DNA from: Shewanella pealeana ATCC 700345
GTDB taxonomy: Bacteria; Pseudomonadota; Gammaproteobacteria; Enterobacterales; Shewanellaceae
Assembly: GCF_000018285.1 (NCBI RefSeq)
Contig: NC_009901.1
Coordinates: forward strand, 3,533,001 to 3,597,000
Length of the DNA stretch: 64,000 nucleotides
Direction of reading: 5' to 3'
This document shows positions 24,801 to 32,619 of this stretch, piece after piece. Position 1 is the stretch's first letter. Every line of letters begins with the position of its first letter. The translations under genes and the position numbers were made by a program. The notes beneath the pieces were generated by a model, which saw only the letters and a program-made list of their open reading frames with translations, was not told the DNA's origin and made no database searches.

Positions 24801-27664
24801 CTAAAACAATTACAACTGAAGCGCAGCCGACTAAAACTGCAACTATTGATGTATCTGCAGGCAACTTAAGCGCATTTCAACAAAACCAGCAACTGACTCA
24901 AGCGGCCCATCAGGCATTCTTACAGAGTCGCTCAGCGGGTATGAAAGTCGCCGACGCTTTGCTAAAGCAGCAACTAGTCCAAGAAATAGCTCACGCCACA
25001 GGGCAAACAGGGACGGAAACTGTCGAGACTATGCCAGCACCGGTTTCCTATGCTAATACCCTAAGCACACCGCTTAAGCCCGATCACGCTAACGTGCCAC
25101 CTTACACCGCGCCGACGCCAGAGCTTAAGCCTTGCATCTGGAACTACGCCGATTTAGTCGAGTACGCAGAAGGCGATATCGCCAAGGTGTTTGGCTCTGA
25201 CTACGCGGTTATCGACAGCTATTCACGTCGCGTACGCCTGCCAACCACAGACTACCTATTAGTATCTCGAGTGACTAAGCTCGATGCCACCATGAACGAA
25301 TTCAAACCATGCTCGATGACCACTGAGTATGATATTCCTGTTGATGCGCCATACCTTGTCGATGGCCAAATTCCATGGGCTGTAGCGGTTGAATCGGGTC
25401 AGTGCGACTTGATGCTGATCAGCTACTTAGGCATCGACTTTGAGAACAAGGGCGAGCGAGTATATCGTCTACTCGATTGTACCCTCACTTTCTTAGGTGA
25501 CCTGCCACGTGGCGGCGACACCCTGCGTTATGACATTAAGATCAACAACTATGCTCGCAACGGCGACACCTTGTTGTTCTTCTTCTCATACGAGTGCTTC
25601 GTTGGCGACACCATGGTCCTTAAGATGGATGGCGGCTGTGCAGGCTTCTTTACCGATGAAGAACTTGCCGACGGTAAAGGGGTTATTCGCACCGAAGATG
25701 AGATAAAAGCTCGCAACCTTGTGGTTAAGCAACGCTTTAACCCGTTACTGGATTGCCCTAAAACACAATTTAGCTATAGCGACATCCATAAGTTGTTAAC
25801 GGCTGATATTGAGGGCTGCTTTGGCACAACTCATCAAGCTCTACAGCAACCATCGCTATGTTTCGCGTCAGAAAAATTCTTGATGATTGAACAGGTGAGC
25901 AAGGTTGATCGCACTGGCGGCACATGGGGTCTTGGCCTAATCGAAGGTCATAAGCAACTTGAAGCTAATCACTGGTATTTCCCTTGTCACTTTAAGGGCG
26001 ACCAAGTAATGGCTGGCTCTTTGATGGCTGAAGGCTGTGGTCAGTTGCTGCAGTTCTATATGCTGCACCTAGGCATGCATACTCAAACCAAGAATGGTCG
26101 TTTCCAACCACTTGAGAACGCATCACAGCAGGTACGCTGTCGTGGTCAAGTACTGCCACAATCTGGCGAATTAACTTACCGTATGGAAGTGACTGAAATC
26201 GGTTTTAGCCCGCGCCCATATGCTAAGGCTAATATTGATATTTTGCTAAATGGCAAAGCCGTGGTGGACTTCCAAAACCTAGGCGTGATGATTAAAGAGG
26301 AAGATGAGTGTGCTCGCTACCCACTTTTGACTAACGCGGCTAACACTACAACAACTATAGCTCAAGCGCCTGCGGCTTCTCTTAACAAAAAGGCATATCA
26401 ACCAGCATCGGTAAATGCGCCGTTAATGGCACAAATCCCAGATCTAACCAAAGAGCCTAACAAGGGCGTTATTCCAATCTCTCACGTTGAAGCGCCAATT
26501 ACACCGGACTACCCTAACCGAGTGCCTGATACCGTACCGTTTACGCCGTATCACATGTTTGAGTTTGCTACGGGTAACATCGAAAACTGTTTCGGCCCAG
26601 AGTTCTCTATCTATCGCGGCATGATCCCACCACGTACACCATGTGGTGACTTACAGGTGACGACCCGTGTTATCGAGGTAAACGGTAAGCGTGGTGAATT
26701 CAAGAAGCCATCATCGTGTATTGCTGAATATGAAGTGCCAGCTGACGCTTGGTATTTCGACAAAAACAGCCATGGCGCAGTGATGCCATACTCGATTTTG
26801 ATGGAGATCTCCCTGCAGCCTAACGGCTTTATCTCGGGTTACATGGGCACGACTTTGGGCTTCCCTGGGCTTGAGCTGTTCTTCCGTAACTTAGACGGTA
26901 GTGGTGAGCTACTGCGTGATGTCGACCTTCGTGGTAAAACGATTCGTAACGATTCACGTCTACTATCAACCGTGATGGCTGGTACCAACATTATCCAAAG
27001 CTTCAGCTTCGAGCTAAGCGTTGATAATGAGCCTTTCTATCGCGGAACCGCTGTATTTGGTTACTTCAAGGGTGAAGCGCTGAAAGATCAGTTAGGTCTT
27101 GATAACGGTAAAGTGACCCAACCTTGGCATGTGGCCAATGGCGTTGCAGCGACCACTAAGGTGAACCTGCTTGATAAGAACTGCCGTCACTTTACAGCGC
27201 CGGCTAACCAGCCACACTACCGCCTAGCCGGTGGTCAGCTGAACTTTATCGATAGCGTTGAGATTGTCGATAATGGCGGCACCGAAGGTTTAGGTTATTT
27301 GTATGCTGAGCGCACAATCGATCCAAGTGACTGGTTCTTCCAGTTCCACTTCCATCAAGACCCTGTAATGCCAGGCTCACTAGGTGTTGAAGCGATTATT
27401 GAAACCATGCAGACTTATGCTATTTCAAAAGACTTAGGCGCTGGGTTTAAAAACCCTAAGTTTGGCCAAATCTTATCCAACATCAAGTGGAAGTATCGCG
27501 GTCAGATCAACCCGCTGAACAAGCAGATGTCTATGGATGTCAGCATCACCTCTGTTAAAGATGAAAACGGCAAGAAGGTGATCACAGGTAACGCTAGCCT
27601 AAGCAAAGATGGCCTGCGCATATACGAGGTATTCGATATTGCAATTTGCATCGAAGAGGCTTAA
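21824..27664 (+). CDS. pfaC: PUFA synthase subunit PfaC (KS-CLF-DH-DH)
   Basis: A 1946-residue subunit. The first ketosynthase (about 15-480) has its cysteine at C217 (DAACASS). The second KS-like domain (about 510-960) has glutamate E706 where the cysteine should be, as in chain-length factors, and so is decarboxylase-like or structural. After an Ala/Gln/Thr-rich linker come FabA-type hot-dog dehydratase/isomerase domains: one around H1389 (HFKGDQVMAGS) and one around H1842 (HFHQDPVMPGS), with additional non-catalytic hot-dog segments (about 1100-1300 and 1540-1740). These create the cis double bonds. Length and order match known Shewanella PfaC. Confidence 0.96.
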   Translation: MSSSDKQQQTGKQGKIAIVGLATLYPDAKSPQEFWQNLLDKRDSRTTLTNEKLGANSSDYQGVQGQSDRFYCDKGGYIENFQFDPSGYLLPSESLLGLDDSFLWALDTSRKALDDAGIALSSDSLTRTGIVMGALSFPTTRSNDLFLPIYHSAVEKALQDKLGNQAFKLNPTNAGSERARSETTLDSANGAIAHNASKVVADALGLGSVQLSLDAACASSVYSLKLACDYLSAGKADVMLAGAVSGADPFFINMGFSIFHAYPDHGVSVPFDANSKGLFAGEGAGVLVLKRLEDAERDGDKIYAVVSGVGLSNDGKGQFVLSPNPKGQVKAFERAYAASDIEPKDIEVIECHATGTPLGDKIELTSMETFFEGKLQGSDAPLIGSAKSNLGHLLTAAGMPGIMKMIFAMKEGFLPPSINISDAIASPNKLFGKPTLPNMVQGWPDKRSNNIYGVKTRHAGVSVFGFGGCNAHLLLESYSAIQAAGAQAAGAGSQTVSKQAVQASKPESMKITGLASHFGPLSSINQLNAAIVSNSNGFISLPKQRWKGLEKHTELLAEFGLNAAPKGGYVDSFELDFLRFKLPPNEDDRLISQQLMLMKVTDEAIRDAKLNPGQKVAVLVAMETELELHQFRGRVNLHTQLQESLSAMGVTLSTEEYQALEAITMDSVLDAAKLNQYTSFIGNIMASRIASLWDFNGPAFTISAAEQSVSRCIDVAQNMMASEALDAVVIAAVDLSGSFEQVILKNSVEPVSLDATAAQNSQGWNVGEGAGAIVLVPSDSSAADGQGAYGQISSLAFGKATEAKQVTDRLLTQVGAEHSSIKLVETSVAPGSLYSSVNDMFPHANSTSAEERIGHNFAAAGMASLLHGLLNLSLQNQQGLAPLSALVVNTNENQISQLLISQSANQQRALSSRLSCELKSDAKHQLLKQVTLGGRDIYQHIMDTPLASLASIQNKLAQGTASSVTKLNKPLITRTVAPVSPTPVLGNPMTNQAKTITTEAQPTKTATIDVSAGNLSAFQQNQQLTQAAHQAFLQSRSAGMKVADALLKQQLVQEIAHATGQTGTETVETMPAPVSYANTLSTPLKPDHANVPPYTAPTPELKPCIWNYADLVEYAEGDIAKVFGSDYAVIDSYSRRVRLPTTDYLLVSRVTKLDATMNEFKPCSMTTEYDIPVDAPYLVDGQIPWAVAVESGQCDLMLISYLGIDFENKGERVYRLLDCTLTFLGDLPRGGDTLRYDIKINNYARNGDTLLFFFSYECFVGDTMVLKMDGGCAGFFTDEELADGKGVIRTEDEIKARNLVVKQRFNPLLDCPKTQFSYSDIHKLLTADIEGCFGTTHQALQQPSLCFASEKFLMIEQVSKVDRTGGTWGLGLIEGHKQLEANHWYFPCHFKGDQVMAGSLMAEGCGQLLQFYMLHLGMHTQTKNGRFQPLENASQQVRCRGQVLPQSGELTYRMEVTEIGFSPRPYAKANIDILLNGKAVVDFQNLGVMIKEEDECARYPLLTNAANTTTTIAQAPAASLNKKAYQPASVNAPLMAQIPDLTKEPNKGVIPISHVEAPITPDYPNRVPDTVPFTPYHMFEFATGNIENCFGPEFSIYRGMIPPRTPCGDLQVTTRVIEVNGKRGEFKKPSSCIAEYEVPADAWYFDKNSHGAVMPYSILMEISLQPNGFISGYMGTTLGFPGLELFFRNLDGSGELLRDVDLRGKTIRNDSRLLSTVMAGTNIIQSFSFELSVDNEPFYRGTAVFGYFKGEALKDQLGLDNGKVTQPWHVANGVAATTKVNLLDKNCRHFTAPANQPHYRLAGGQLNFIDSVEIVDNGGTEGLGYLYAERTIDPSDWFFQFHFHQDPVMPGSLGVEAIIETMQTYAISKDLGAGFKNPKFGQILSNIKWKYRGQINPLNKQMSMDVSITSVKDENGKKVITGNASLSKDGLRIYEVFDIAICIEEA

Positions 27665-27684
27665 AACGAAGTTTTAAGCCTAAG

Positions 27685-27717
27685 TTAATGACTAAAGAAA
27701 AACACTTTAGTCATTAA
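27685..27717 (+). promoter_or_regulatory. stem-loop in the pfaC-pfaD gap
   Basis: TTAATGACTAAAG and CTTTAGTCATTAA form a perfect 13-bp stem with a seven-base loop, 21 bases after the pfaC stop. There is no T tract, so it is more likely an mRNA-stability or processing element than a terminator. Confidence 0.6.
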
Positions 27718-27750
27718 CCTCCTTCGAAGTACAAGAATCAAAGATTAATT

Positions 27751-27783
27751 AGTGTGAAAGAGACTGATAAACAGCTTCACACT
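27751..27783 (+). promoter_or_regulatory. second stem-loop just before pfaD
   Basis: AGTGTGAA and TTCACACT form an eight-base stem around a 17-base loop, ending 36 bases before the pfaD start. With the hairpin at 27685-27717 it makes the pfaC-pfaD gap the only structured junction of the operon. Confidence 0.5.
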
Positions 27784-27819
27784 GAACTAAAAGAATAAAT
27801 TACTAAGGGTCTACACATA

Positions 27820-29448
27820 ATGAATCCTACTACAACCAGCGAAATGCTTTCACCGTGGCCATGGGCTGTGACAGAGTCAAATATTAGCTTTGACGTGCAA
27901 GTGATGGAGCAGCAGTTAAAAGACTTTAGCCGTGGCTGCTACGTGGTAAATCACAGCGAAAATGGTGTTGGTATCGCCCAGTCTGCAGCAATCGTATCAG
28001 AGCAGGCAGCTAACAACACAGGGCTGCCAGTCAGTGCCTTTGCCCCTGCTCTTGGTACAGAAAGCCTAGGCGACAGTAATTTCCGCCGCGTTCACGGTGT
28101 TAAATACGCCTACTACGCGGGCGCAATGGCGAATGGTATTTCATCGGAAGAGCTGGTTATCGCACTGGGTAACGCCGGTATTTTATGTTCATTTGGCGCA
28201 GCGGGTCTTATTCCAAGCCGCGTCGAACAGGCGATAAACCGCATCCAAGCAGCGCTGCCAAACGGTCCATACATGTTTAACCTTATCCATAGCCCAAGTG
28301 AGCCAGCGCTAGAGCGCGGCAGCGTTGAGCTATTTTTAAAGCATAAGGTTCGCACCGTTGAAGCATCGGCGTTCTTAGGCTTAACGCCACAAATCGTTTA
28401 TTACCGCGCCGCAGGCCTAAGCCGCGATGCCCAAGGTAAAATCGTTGTCGCTAACAAGGTTATCGCTAAAGTAAGCCGCACTGAAGTAGCTGAAAAATTC
28501 ATGATGCCTGCACCAGCCAAGATGCTACAAAAACTGGTTGATGACGGTTCAATCACGCCTGAGCAGATGGAGCTTGCGCTACTTGTCCCTATGGCCGACG
28601 ACATCACTGCAGAAGCCGACTCTGGTGGTCACACAGATAACCGTCCATTGGTCACATTGCTGCCGACTATCTTGGCACTAAAAGATGAGATCCAAGCAAA
28701 ATTCAATTACCCAACACCAATCCGCGTCGGTTGTGGTGGCGGTGTTGGTACACCCGATGCAGCGCTTGCGACCTTCAACATGGGCGCAGCCTATATTGTG
28801 ACTGGTTCGGTTAACCAAGCCTGCGTCGAAGCCGGCGCTAGCGATCATACCCGTAAACTGCTAGCGACTACTGAGATGGCCGATGTCACCATGGCGCCAG
28901 CGGCTGATATGTTCGAGATGGGCGTTAAGCTACAGGTGGTTAAGCGCGGTACGCTTTTCCCAATGCGAGCTAATAAACTGTACGAGATCTACACCCGTTA
29001 CGACTCAATCGAAGCGATTCCGGCGGATGAACGCGAAAAGTTAGAGAAGCAAGTATTCCGCTCAAGCCTTGATGAAATCTGGGCGGGCACAGTTGCACAC
29101 TTTAATGAGCGCGATCCTAAGCAGATTGAGCGCGCCGAGGGTAACCCAAAGCGTAAGATGGCACTTATCTTCCGCTGGTACCTAGGGCTTTCGAGCCGCT
29201 GGTCTAATTCTGGCGAAGTAGGCCGTGAGATGGATTACCAAATTTGGGCTGGCCCTGCACTTGGGGCGTTTAACCAATGGGCTAAAGGCAGTTACCTAGA
29301 TAACTACCAAGACCGTAATGCCGTCGACGTAGCTAAGCACCTAATGTATGGCGCGGCTTACCTAAGCCGAATTAACTCATTAACTGCACAAGGCGTTAAA
29401 CTACCAGCAAGCCTATTACGCTGGAAGCCGACCCAAAGAATGGCTTAA
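27820..29448 (+). CDS. pfaD: PUFA synthase enoyl reductase PfaD
   Basis: A 542-residue flavin enoyl reductase of the nitronate monooxygenase/FabK-like TIM-barrel class; it saturates the enoyl intermediates during chain extension. The FMN-binding glycine motif RVGCGGGVGTPDAAL is visible at about residue 302-316, and the C terminus ends RWKPTQRMA as in other PfaD proteins. Ribosome site AAGGG lies about ten bases before the ATG. It is separated from pfaC by 155 structured bases, unlike the overlapping upstream genes. Remnants of two further pfaD 3' ends lie downstream. Confidence 0.96.
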   Translation: MNPTTTSEMLSPWPWAVTESNISFDVQVMEQQLKDFSRGCYVVNHSENGVGIAQSAAIVSEQAANNTGLPVSAFAPALGTESLGDSNFRRVHGVKYAYYAGAMANGISSEELVIALGNAGILCSFGAAGLIPSRVEQAINRIQAALPNGPYMFNLIHSPSEPALERGSVELFLKHKVRTVEASAFLGLTPQIVYYRAAGLSRDAQGKIVVANKVIAKVSRTEVAEKFMMPAPAKMLQKLVDDGSITPEQMELALLVPMADDITAEADSGGHTDNRPLVTLLPTILALKDEIQAKFNYPTPIRVGCGGGVGTPDAALATFNMGAAYIVTGSVNQACVEAGASDHTRKLLATTEMADVTMAPAADMFEMGVKLQVVKRGTLFPMRANKLYEIYTRYDSIEAIPADEREKLEKQVFRSSLDEIWAGTVAHFNERDPKQIERAEGNPKRKMALIFRWYLGLSSRWSNSGEVGREMDYQIWAGPALGAFNQWAKGSYLDNYQDRNAVDVAKHLMYGAAYLSRINSLTAQGVKLPASLLRWKPTQRMA

Positions 29449-29521
29449 GGGCAGCCTTGAGCGGCTCGTAGAATGTAGAGAGTCAGCCTTGAGTAGCTTT
29501 TATAAAAAGACAAACCAACCT

Positions 29522-29556
29522 AAAAGCCACTAATCTCCATTAGTGGCTTTTTTATT
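29522..29556 (+). terminator. rho-independent terminator after pfaD
   Basis: AAAGCCACTAAT, a four-base loop, and ATTAGTGGCTTT run into TTTTATTTT. It closes the pfa operon. Confidence 0.9.
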
Positions 29557-29580
29557 TTGACACTGAAGCCCCCTTCAGAC

Positions 29581-29799
29581 CCAGCACTGGGCGCCCTTAA
29601 CCAGTGGGCAAAAGGTAGTTACTTAGATAACTCATTCAGAAAACAAGCAAGCTCGTAATGCGGTCGATGTGGCCAAACACCTGATGTACGGCGCTGCGTA
29701 CTTAAGCCGTATTAACTCAACCTTTCACAACATAAGGCTCAAGGCGTTAAACTGCCAGCACAGCTACTGCGCTGGAAGCCAACTCAAAGAATGGCTTAA
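29581..29799 (+). pseudogene. diverged remnant of a second pfaD 3' end
   Basis: About 220 bases match the last 200 bases of pfaD (from ALGAFNQWAKGSYLDN to RWKPTQRMA and the stop). Differences fall mainly at third codon positions (for example ACCAGTGGGCAAAAGG against ACCAATGGGCTAAAGG), so it diverged as a coding allele before being stranded. Two small insertions (near 29633 and 29720) break the frame. It has no start and no preceding pfaD body. It looks like the tail of another pfaD allele left by recombination or partial duplication. Confidence 0.85.
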
Positions 29800-29818
29800 T
29801 CGCTCACTCTGTTTGCTA

Positions 29819-29883
29819 CACAGAGGACACGAAGAAAACAAAAATCTCAGAGGCTTTTCTTCGTGATCTTCGTGTCCTCTGTG
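29819..29883. repeat. inverted repeat between pfaD-tail remnants
   Basis: A perfect 17-bp inverted repeat (CACAGAGGACACGAAGA with its complement) around 31 bases. The words ACACGAAG and CTTCGTG recur at about 42290 and 45890-46010 in this window, so it belongs to a dispersed intergenic repeat family. Confidence 0.7.
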
Positions 29884-29908
29884 GTCGATTCTTATCTTTC
29901 AAAGTCAT

Positions 29909-29988
29909 CAAATTTTGGCAAGCTCTGCATTGGGCGCCTTTAACCAGTGGGCTAAGGGAAGCTACTTAGAAAGTAGCTTTCAGAAAAC
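29909..29988 (+). pseudogene. third, shortest remnant of a pfaD 3' region
   Basis: About 75 bases match the codons for the WAxALGAFNQWAKGSYL region of pfaD, again with third-position changes. It shares the word CAGAAAAC with the second remnant and is immediately followed by a diverged copy of the pfaD terminator. It may be the original end of an older pfa operon. Confidence 0.75.
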
Positions 29989-29992
29989 TATC

Positions 29993-30023
29993 AAAACCAC
30001 TAATTTTTATTAGTGGTTTTTTA
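29993..30023 (+). terminator. diverged duplicate of the pfaD terminator
   Basis: AAAACCACTAAT, a four-base loop, and ATTAGTGGTTTTTTATT repeat the structure at 29522-29556 with compensating changes (GC pair to AC/GT at the stem base). It follows the third pfaD-tail remnant. Confidence 0.85.
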
Positions 30024-30194
30024 TTGATACGTTTGTACAAAATCAGTTGTCAGATCACGGAAGAATACCCCGTAAGCAACGCATACTACTGAGCATAAAA
30101 TCTCTTATAAAATAAGCTGACTTCTAGTAAAAATCTGGATAGTCGTCAATTATTAAGCTTTACTAGAGTAATACTCTGTTTTGAAAGGTTTCTA

Positions 30195-31886
30195 ATTATC
30201 ATCCAGCTAAAATCTCAAACCTTTAATCAGCTGCAACTTAAGATTTCGGTCGCTATTTTTGTCTTGTTTGCCAGCGCCGTATTTGCCTACCGGATCTGGG
30301 TACAGGCTCCAGCTATTGAGCGCTCATTATTAAAAGTATCCGAGCAAGAGCTCGTTGCATTAAATTTCGCCTTTGAACAGATGAGCAAGCCACTGCATAC
30401 CATCAATTACGACTATGCAGTTTGGGATCGAACCTACAGTTATATGAAATCAAACAGTGTTGCGGATAAGCGATATTATGAGCAACACGAATACCCAGAT
30501 GACACCTTTAAAAGTTTAAAAGTTGATGGCGTATTTATCTTCGATAACCAAAATAATGTCGTTTTTAATAAGGGGTTTCGCCACAATAGCGAGCATGAGA
30601 AGCTTCAATTTGATTTGATGAACTTTGCAGAGTCGCCTGAAAATAAGCTCCTCTCACCTCTGAATAAAATAGCCCTACCGCCTCAGGAGCATCCTTTTAG
30701 CCACCCCAGTAGTGTGCCGACGAAAAGTGGGCTTATCGCCACAAAATATGGCCCAGCGCTATACAATTCCAGCAGTATTTTACAGTCTGACCGCACCGGG
30801 CCAATTATGGGCTACATTGTGTTTATCCGGCTCATTGATGAAGAATTTATGGCAGAGCTATCTAAGTATACTGCTGCTGGCATAGAAATGAGTGTGGTAA
30901 CAGCTTCTGACGATGTCGCTCAAATTCCCTATTTAGGCGCGGATTTTGAATTAACTAAATTGCATGCGATTTCAGAGCGGCTTGTACGTAATATTGACGG
31001 CCAACCATTGATAAAGTTTACCTTATATCACACCGATGCCGAGCCCTCCCCTATATTAGGTAGCGATATCTATATCCTATTGGCAGAAATGTCAGTATTG
31101 CTATTATTAGCCTACTACCTCTATTCATACTTCTTAGTGCATCCAGTAAGAAAGCTTGCTGTCGATATTGAAGAGATGGCTAAGAGCCGAGAGATTAAAA
31201 AGCTCAAACACCGCTATCCAATAACTGAGTTAGTGAACGTTGCCACTCACTTCAACGCACTTATGGGCACGATTCAAGAACAAACAAAACAGCTCAACGA
31301 GCAAGTTTACATAGATAAGCTAACCAATATTCCTAATCGCCGTGGATTTGAGCAAAGGCTAGAAACTTATTGCCAACTGCTCGCTCGGCAACAAATTGGC
31401 TTTACCCTGATCATTGCCGACGTGGATCACTTCAAAGAGTATAACGACACCCTTGGTCATTTAGCCGGTGATGAGGCGCTGGTCAAAGTCGCTCAAACCT
31501 TGAGTCAGCAATTTTACCGTGCAGACGACATATGCGCGCGTTTCGGTGGAGAAGAGTTTATTATGCTCTACCGTGATATTCCTGACGAGCCGCTGCAACG
31601 TAAACTAGACGCCATGCTGCAGAGCTTTGAAGATTTAGCATTCCCCCACCCAAGCTCGAAAACGGCTAAGTATGTCACTGTCAGCCTTGGTGTCTGTAAA
31701 GTGTTAGCGGTCGAAGATTTTGAGTTCAAAAGTGACGCTAATATTATTGGCCGTCAAGCCGCATTACTAGCAGATAAAGCCTTATATCAAGCAAAGGCCT
31801 GTGGCCGCAATCAATACAAGAAGGTCAGCCTATTAATCGATGAAATAGAAGCATTAGAAAGCAATCACCCGAGCGCTCGACCATAA
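30195..31886 (+). CDS. membrane diguanylate cyclase (CHASE4-like sensor, GGDEF)
   Basis: A membrane protein that makes cyclic di-GMP. In order: N-terminal membrane segment (ISVAIFVLFASAVFAYRIWV), a periplasmic CHASE4-like domain (DYAVWDRTYSYM motif), a second membrane segment (IYILLAEMSVLLLLAYYLYSYF), a HAMP-like linker, and a GGDEF domain. The active site reads GGEEF, and an inhibitory-site RxxD (RADD) sits five residues before it, so feedback control by c-di-GMP is expected. No ATG, GTG or TTG gives a complete first membrane helix. ATT at 30195 has GAAAGG six bases upstream and does; a TTG at 30264 would cut into the helix. Confidence 0.85.
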   Translation: MIIQLKSQTFNQLQLKISVAIFVLFASAVFAYRIWVQAPAIERSLLKVSEQELVALNFAFEQMSKPLHTINYDYAVWDRTYSYMKSNSVADKRYYEQHEYPDDTFKSLKVDGVFIFDNQNNVVFNKGFRHNSEHEKLQFDLMNFAESPENKLLSPLNKIALPPQEHPFSHPSSVPTKSGLIATKYGPALYNSSSILQSDRTGPIMGYIVFIRLIDEEFMAELSKYTAAGIEMSVVTASDDVAQIPYLGADFELTKLHAISERLVRNIDGQPLIKFTLYHTDAEPSPILGSDIYILLAEMSVLLLLAYYLYSYFLVHPVRKLAVDIEEMAKSREIKKLKHRYPITELVNVATHFNALMGTIQEQTKQLNEQVYIDKLTNIPNRRGFEQRLETYCQLLARQQIGFTLIIADVDHFKEYNDTLGHLAGDEALVKVAQTLSQQFYRADDICARFGGEEFIMLYRDIPDEPLQRKLDAMLQSFEDLAFPHPSSKTAKYVTVSLGVCKVLAVEDFEFKSDANIIGRQAALLADKALYQAKACGRNQYKKVSLLIDEIEALESNHPSARP

Positions 31887-32007
31887 ATGACTTGAACACA
31901 AGCTATAACAGCAAAGAGCTATTATTAGGAATAGATCAAATAAAATGTAAGTTTAACAATGTAAACTTGCGCCCCAAATTCAAATTGACCATAGATAAAG
32001 AGTAGTA

Positions 32008-32556
32008 ATGAGGCAGAACACAAAAGGGTTTACATTAATTGAGTTGGTGGTTGTCATCATCATTTTAGGCATCCTTGCCATTGTTGCTATTCCCAAATTT
32101 ATTAACTTACAAAACGATGCCAGAATGTCTGCAATGGCAGGGCAGTTTGGGGCATTTAAAAGTGCCGTAGGCCTTTACCATAGTGGTTGGGCCGCTGACG
32201 GAAATAGTGGCGCGATCGATAAGCTTGCTAGCTTTGGTGAGGGTAACGTGTCATCTAGCCCGACGGGGTACCCTTACTCTACATCTGGGGTTGATACTGA
32301 AGTCTTTACTGCATGCGAAGAGCTTTGGCATGGGATTACCTCAACAGATTTTACTATCGCACACGTGACCGATGACGACTTAATGACTTCGGATGTCGAC
32401 ATAGCTTACACATACCGTGCCGACCAATGTATCTACCGTGATCTCTACTTTATTCAGCGCGGCGAAACAACAAGGGTAATGAACTATAACTTCAACACAG
32501 GTGAAATCACCATCAACGATGCTTTCTATAATTCAGATGGTAGTGTTCAGCCTTAG
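32008..32556 (+). CDS. type IV pilin-like prepilin
   Basis: A 182-residue prepilin. A short positively charged leader ends at G7, followed by FTLIELVVVIIILGILAIVAIPKF, the class III signal and N-terminal helix, with glutamate at +5 (E12). It is cleaved and N-methylated by a PilD-type peptidase and assembled at the inner membrane. The start is closest to MSHA-type pilins. Two cysteines in the C-terminal part may form the usual D-loop. No other pilus genes are adjacent, so it is an orphan pilin or minor subunit. Confidence 0.85.
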   Translation: MRQNTKGFTLIELVVVIIILGILAIVAIPKFINLQNDARMSAMAGQFGAFKSAVGLYHSGWAADGNSGAIDKLASFGEGNVSSSPTGYPYSTSGVDTEVFTACEELWHGITSTDFTIAHVTDDDLMTSDVDIAYTYRADQCIYRDLYFIQRGETTRVMNYNFNTGEITINDAFYNSDGSVQP

Positions 32557-32562
32557 CAAGCA

Positions 32563-32601
32563 CGAGATAAAGCCCTCCTTAGACAAAGGCGCTTTATCTC
32601 G
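32563..32601. terminator. convergent stem-loop between the pilin and acylase genes
   Basis: CGAGATAAAGC pairs with GCTTTATCTCG over an 11-bp stem with a 17-base loop. There is no clear T tract, so termination efficiency is uncertain. Confidence 0.55.
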
Positions 32602-32619
32602 AACATATCAGCTAAATAG

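Noticed and set aside
29669..29866. Open frame of 65 codons after pfaD
   Set aside because: It begins inside the pfaD-tail remnant and runs into a repeat after frameshift; it is a by-product of the pseudogene.
30264..31886. TTG at 30264 as the start of the diguanylate cyclase
   Set aside because: It falls inside the first membrane helix and has no ribosome site; the ATT at 30195 explains the protein better.
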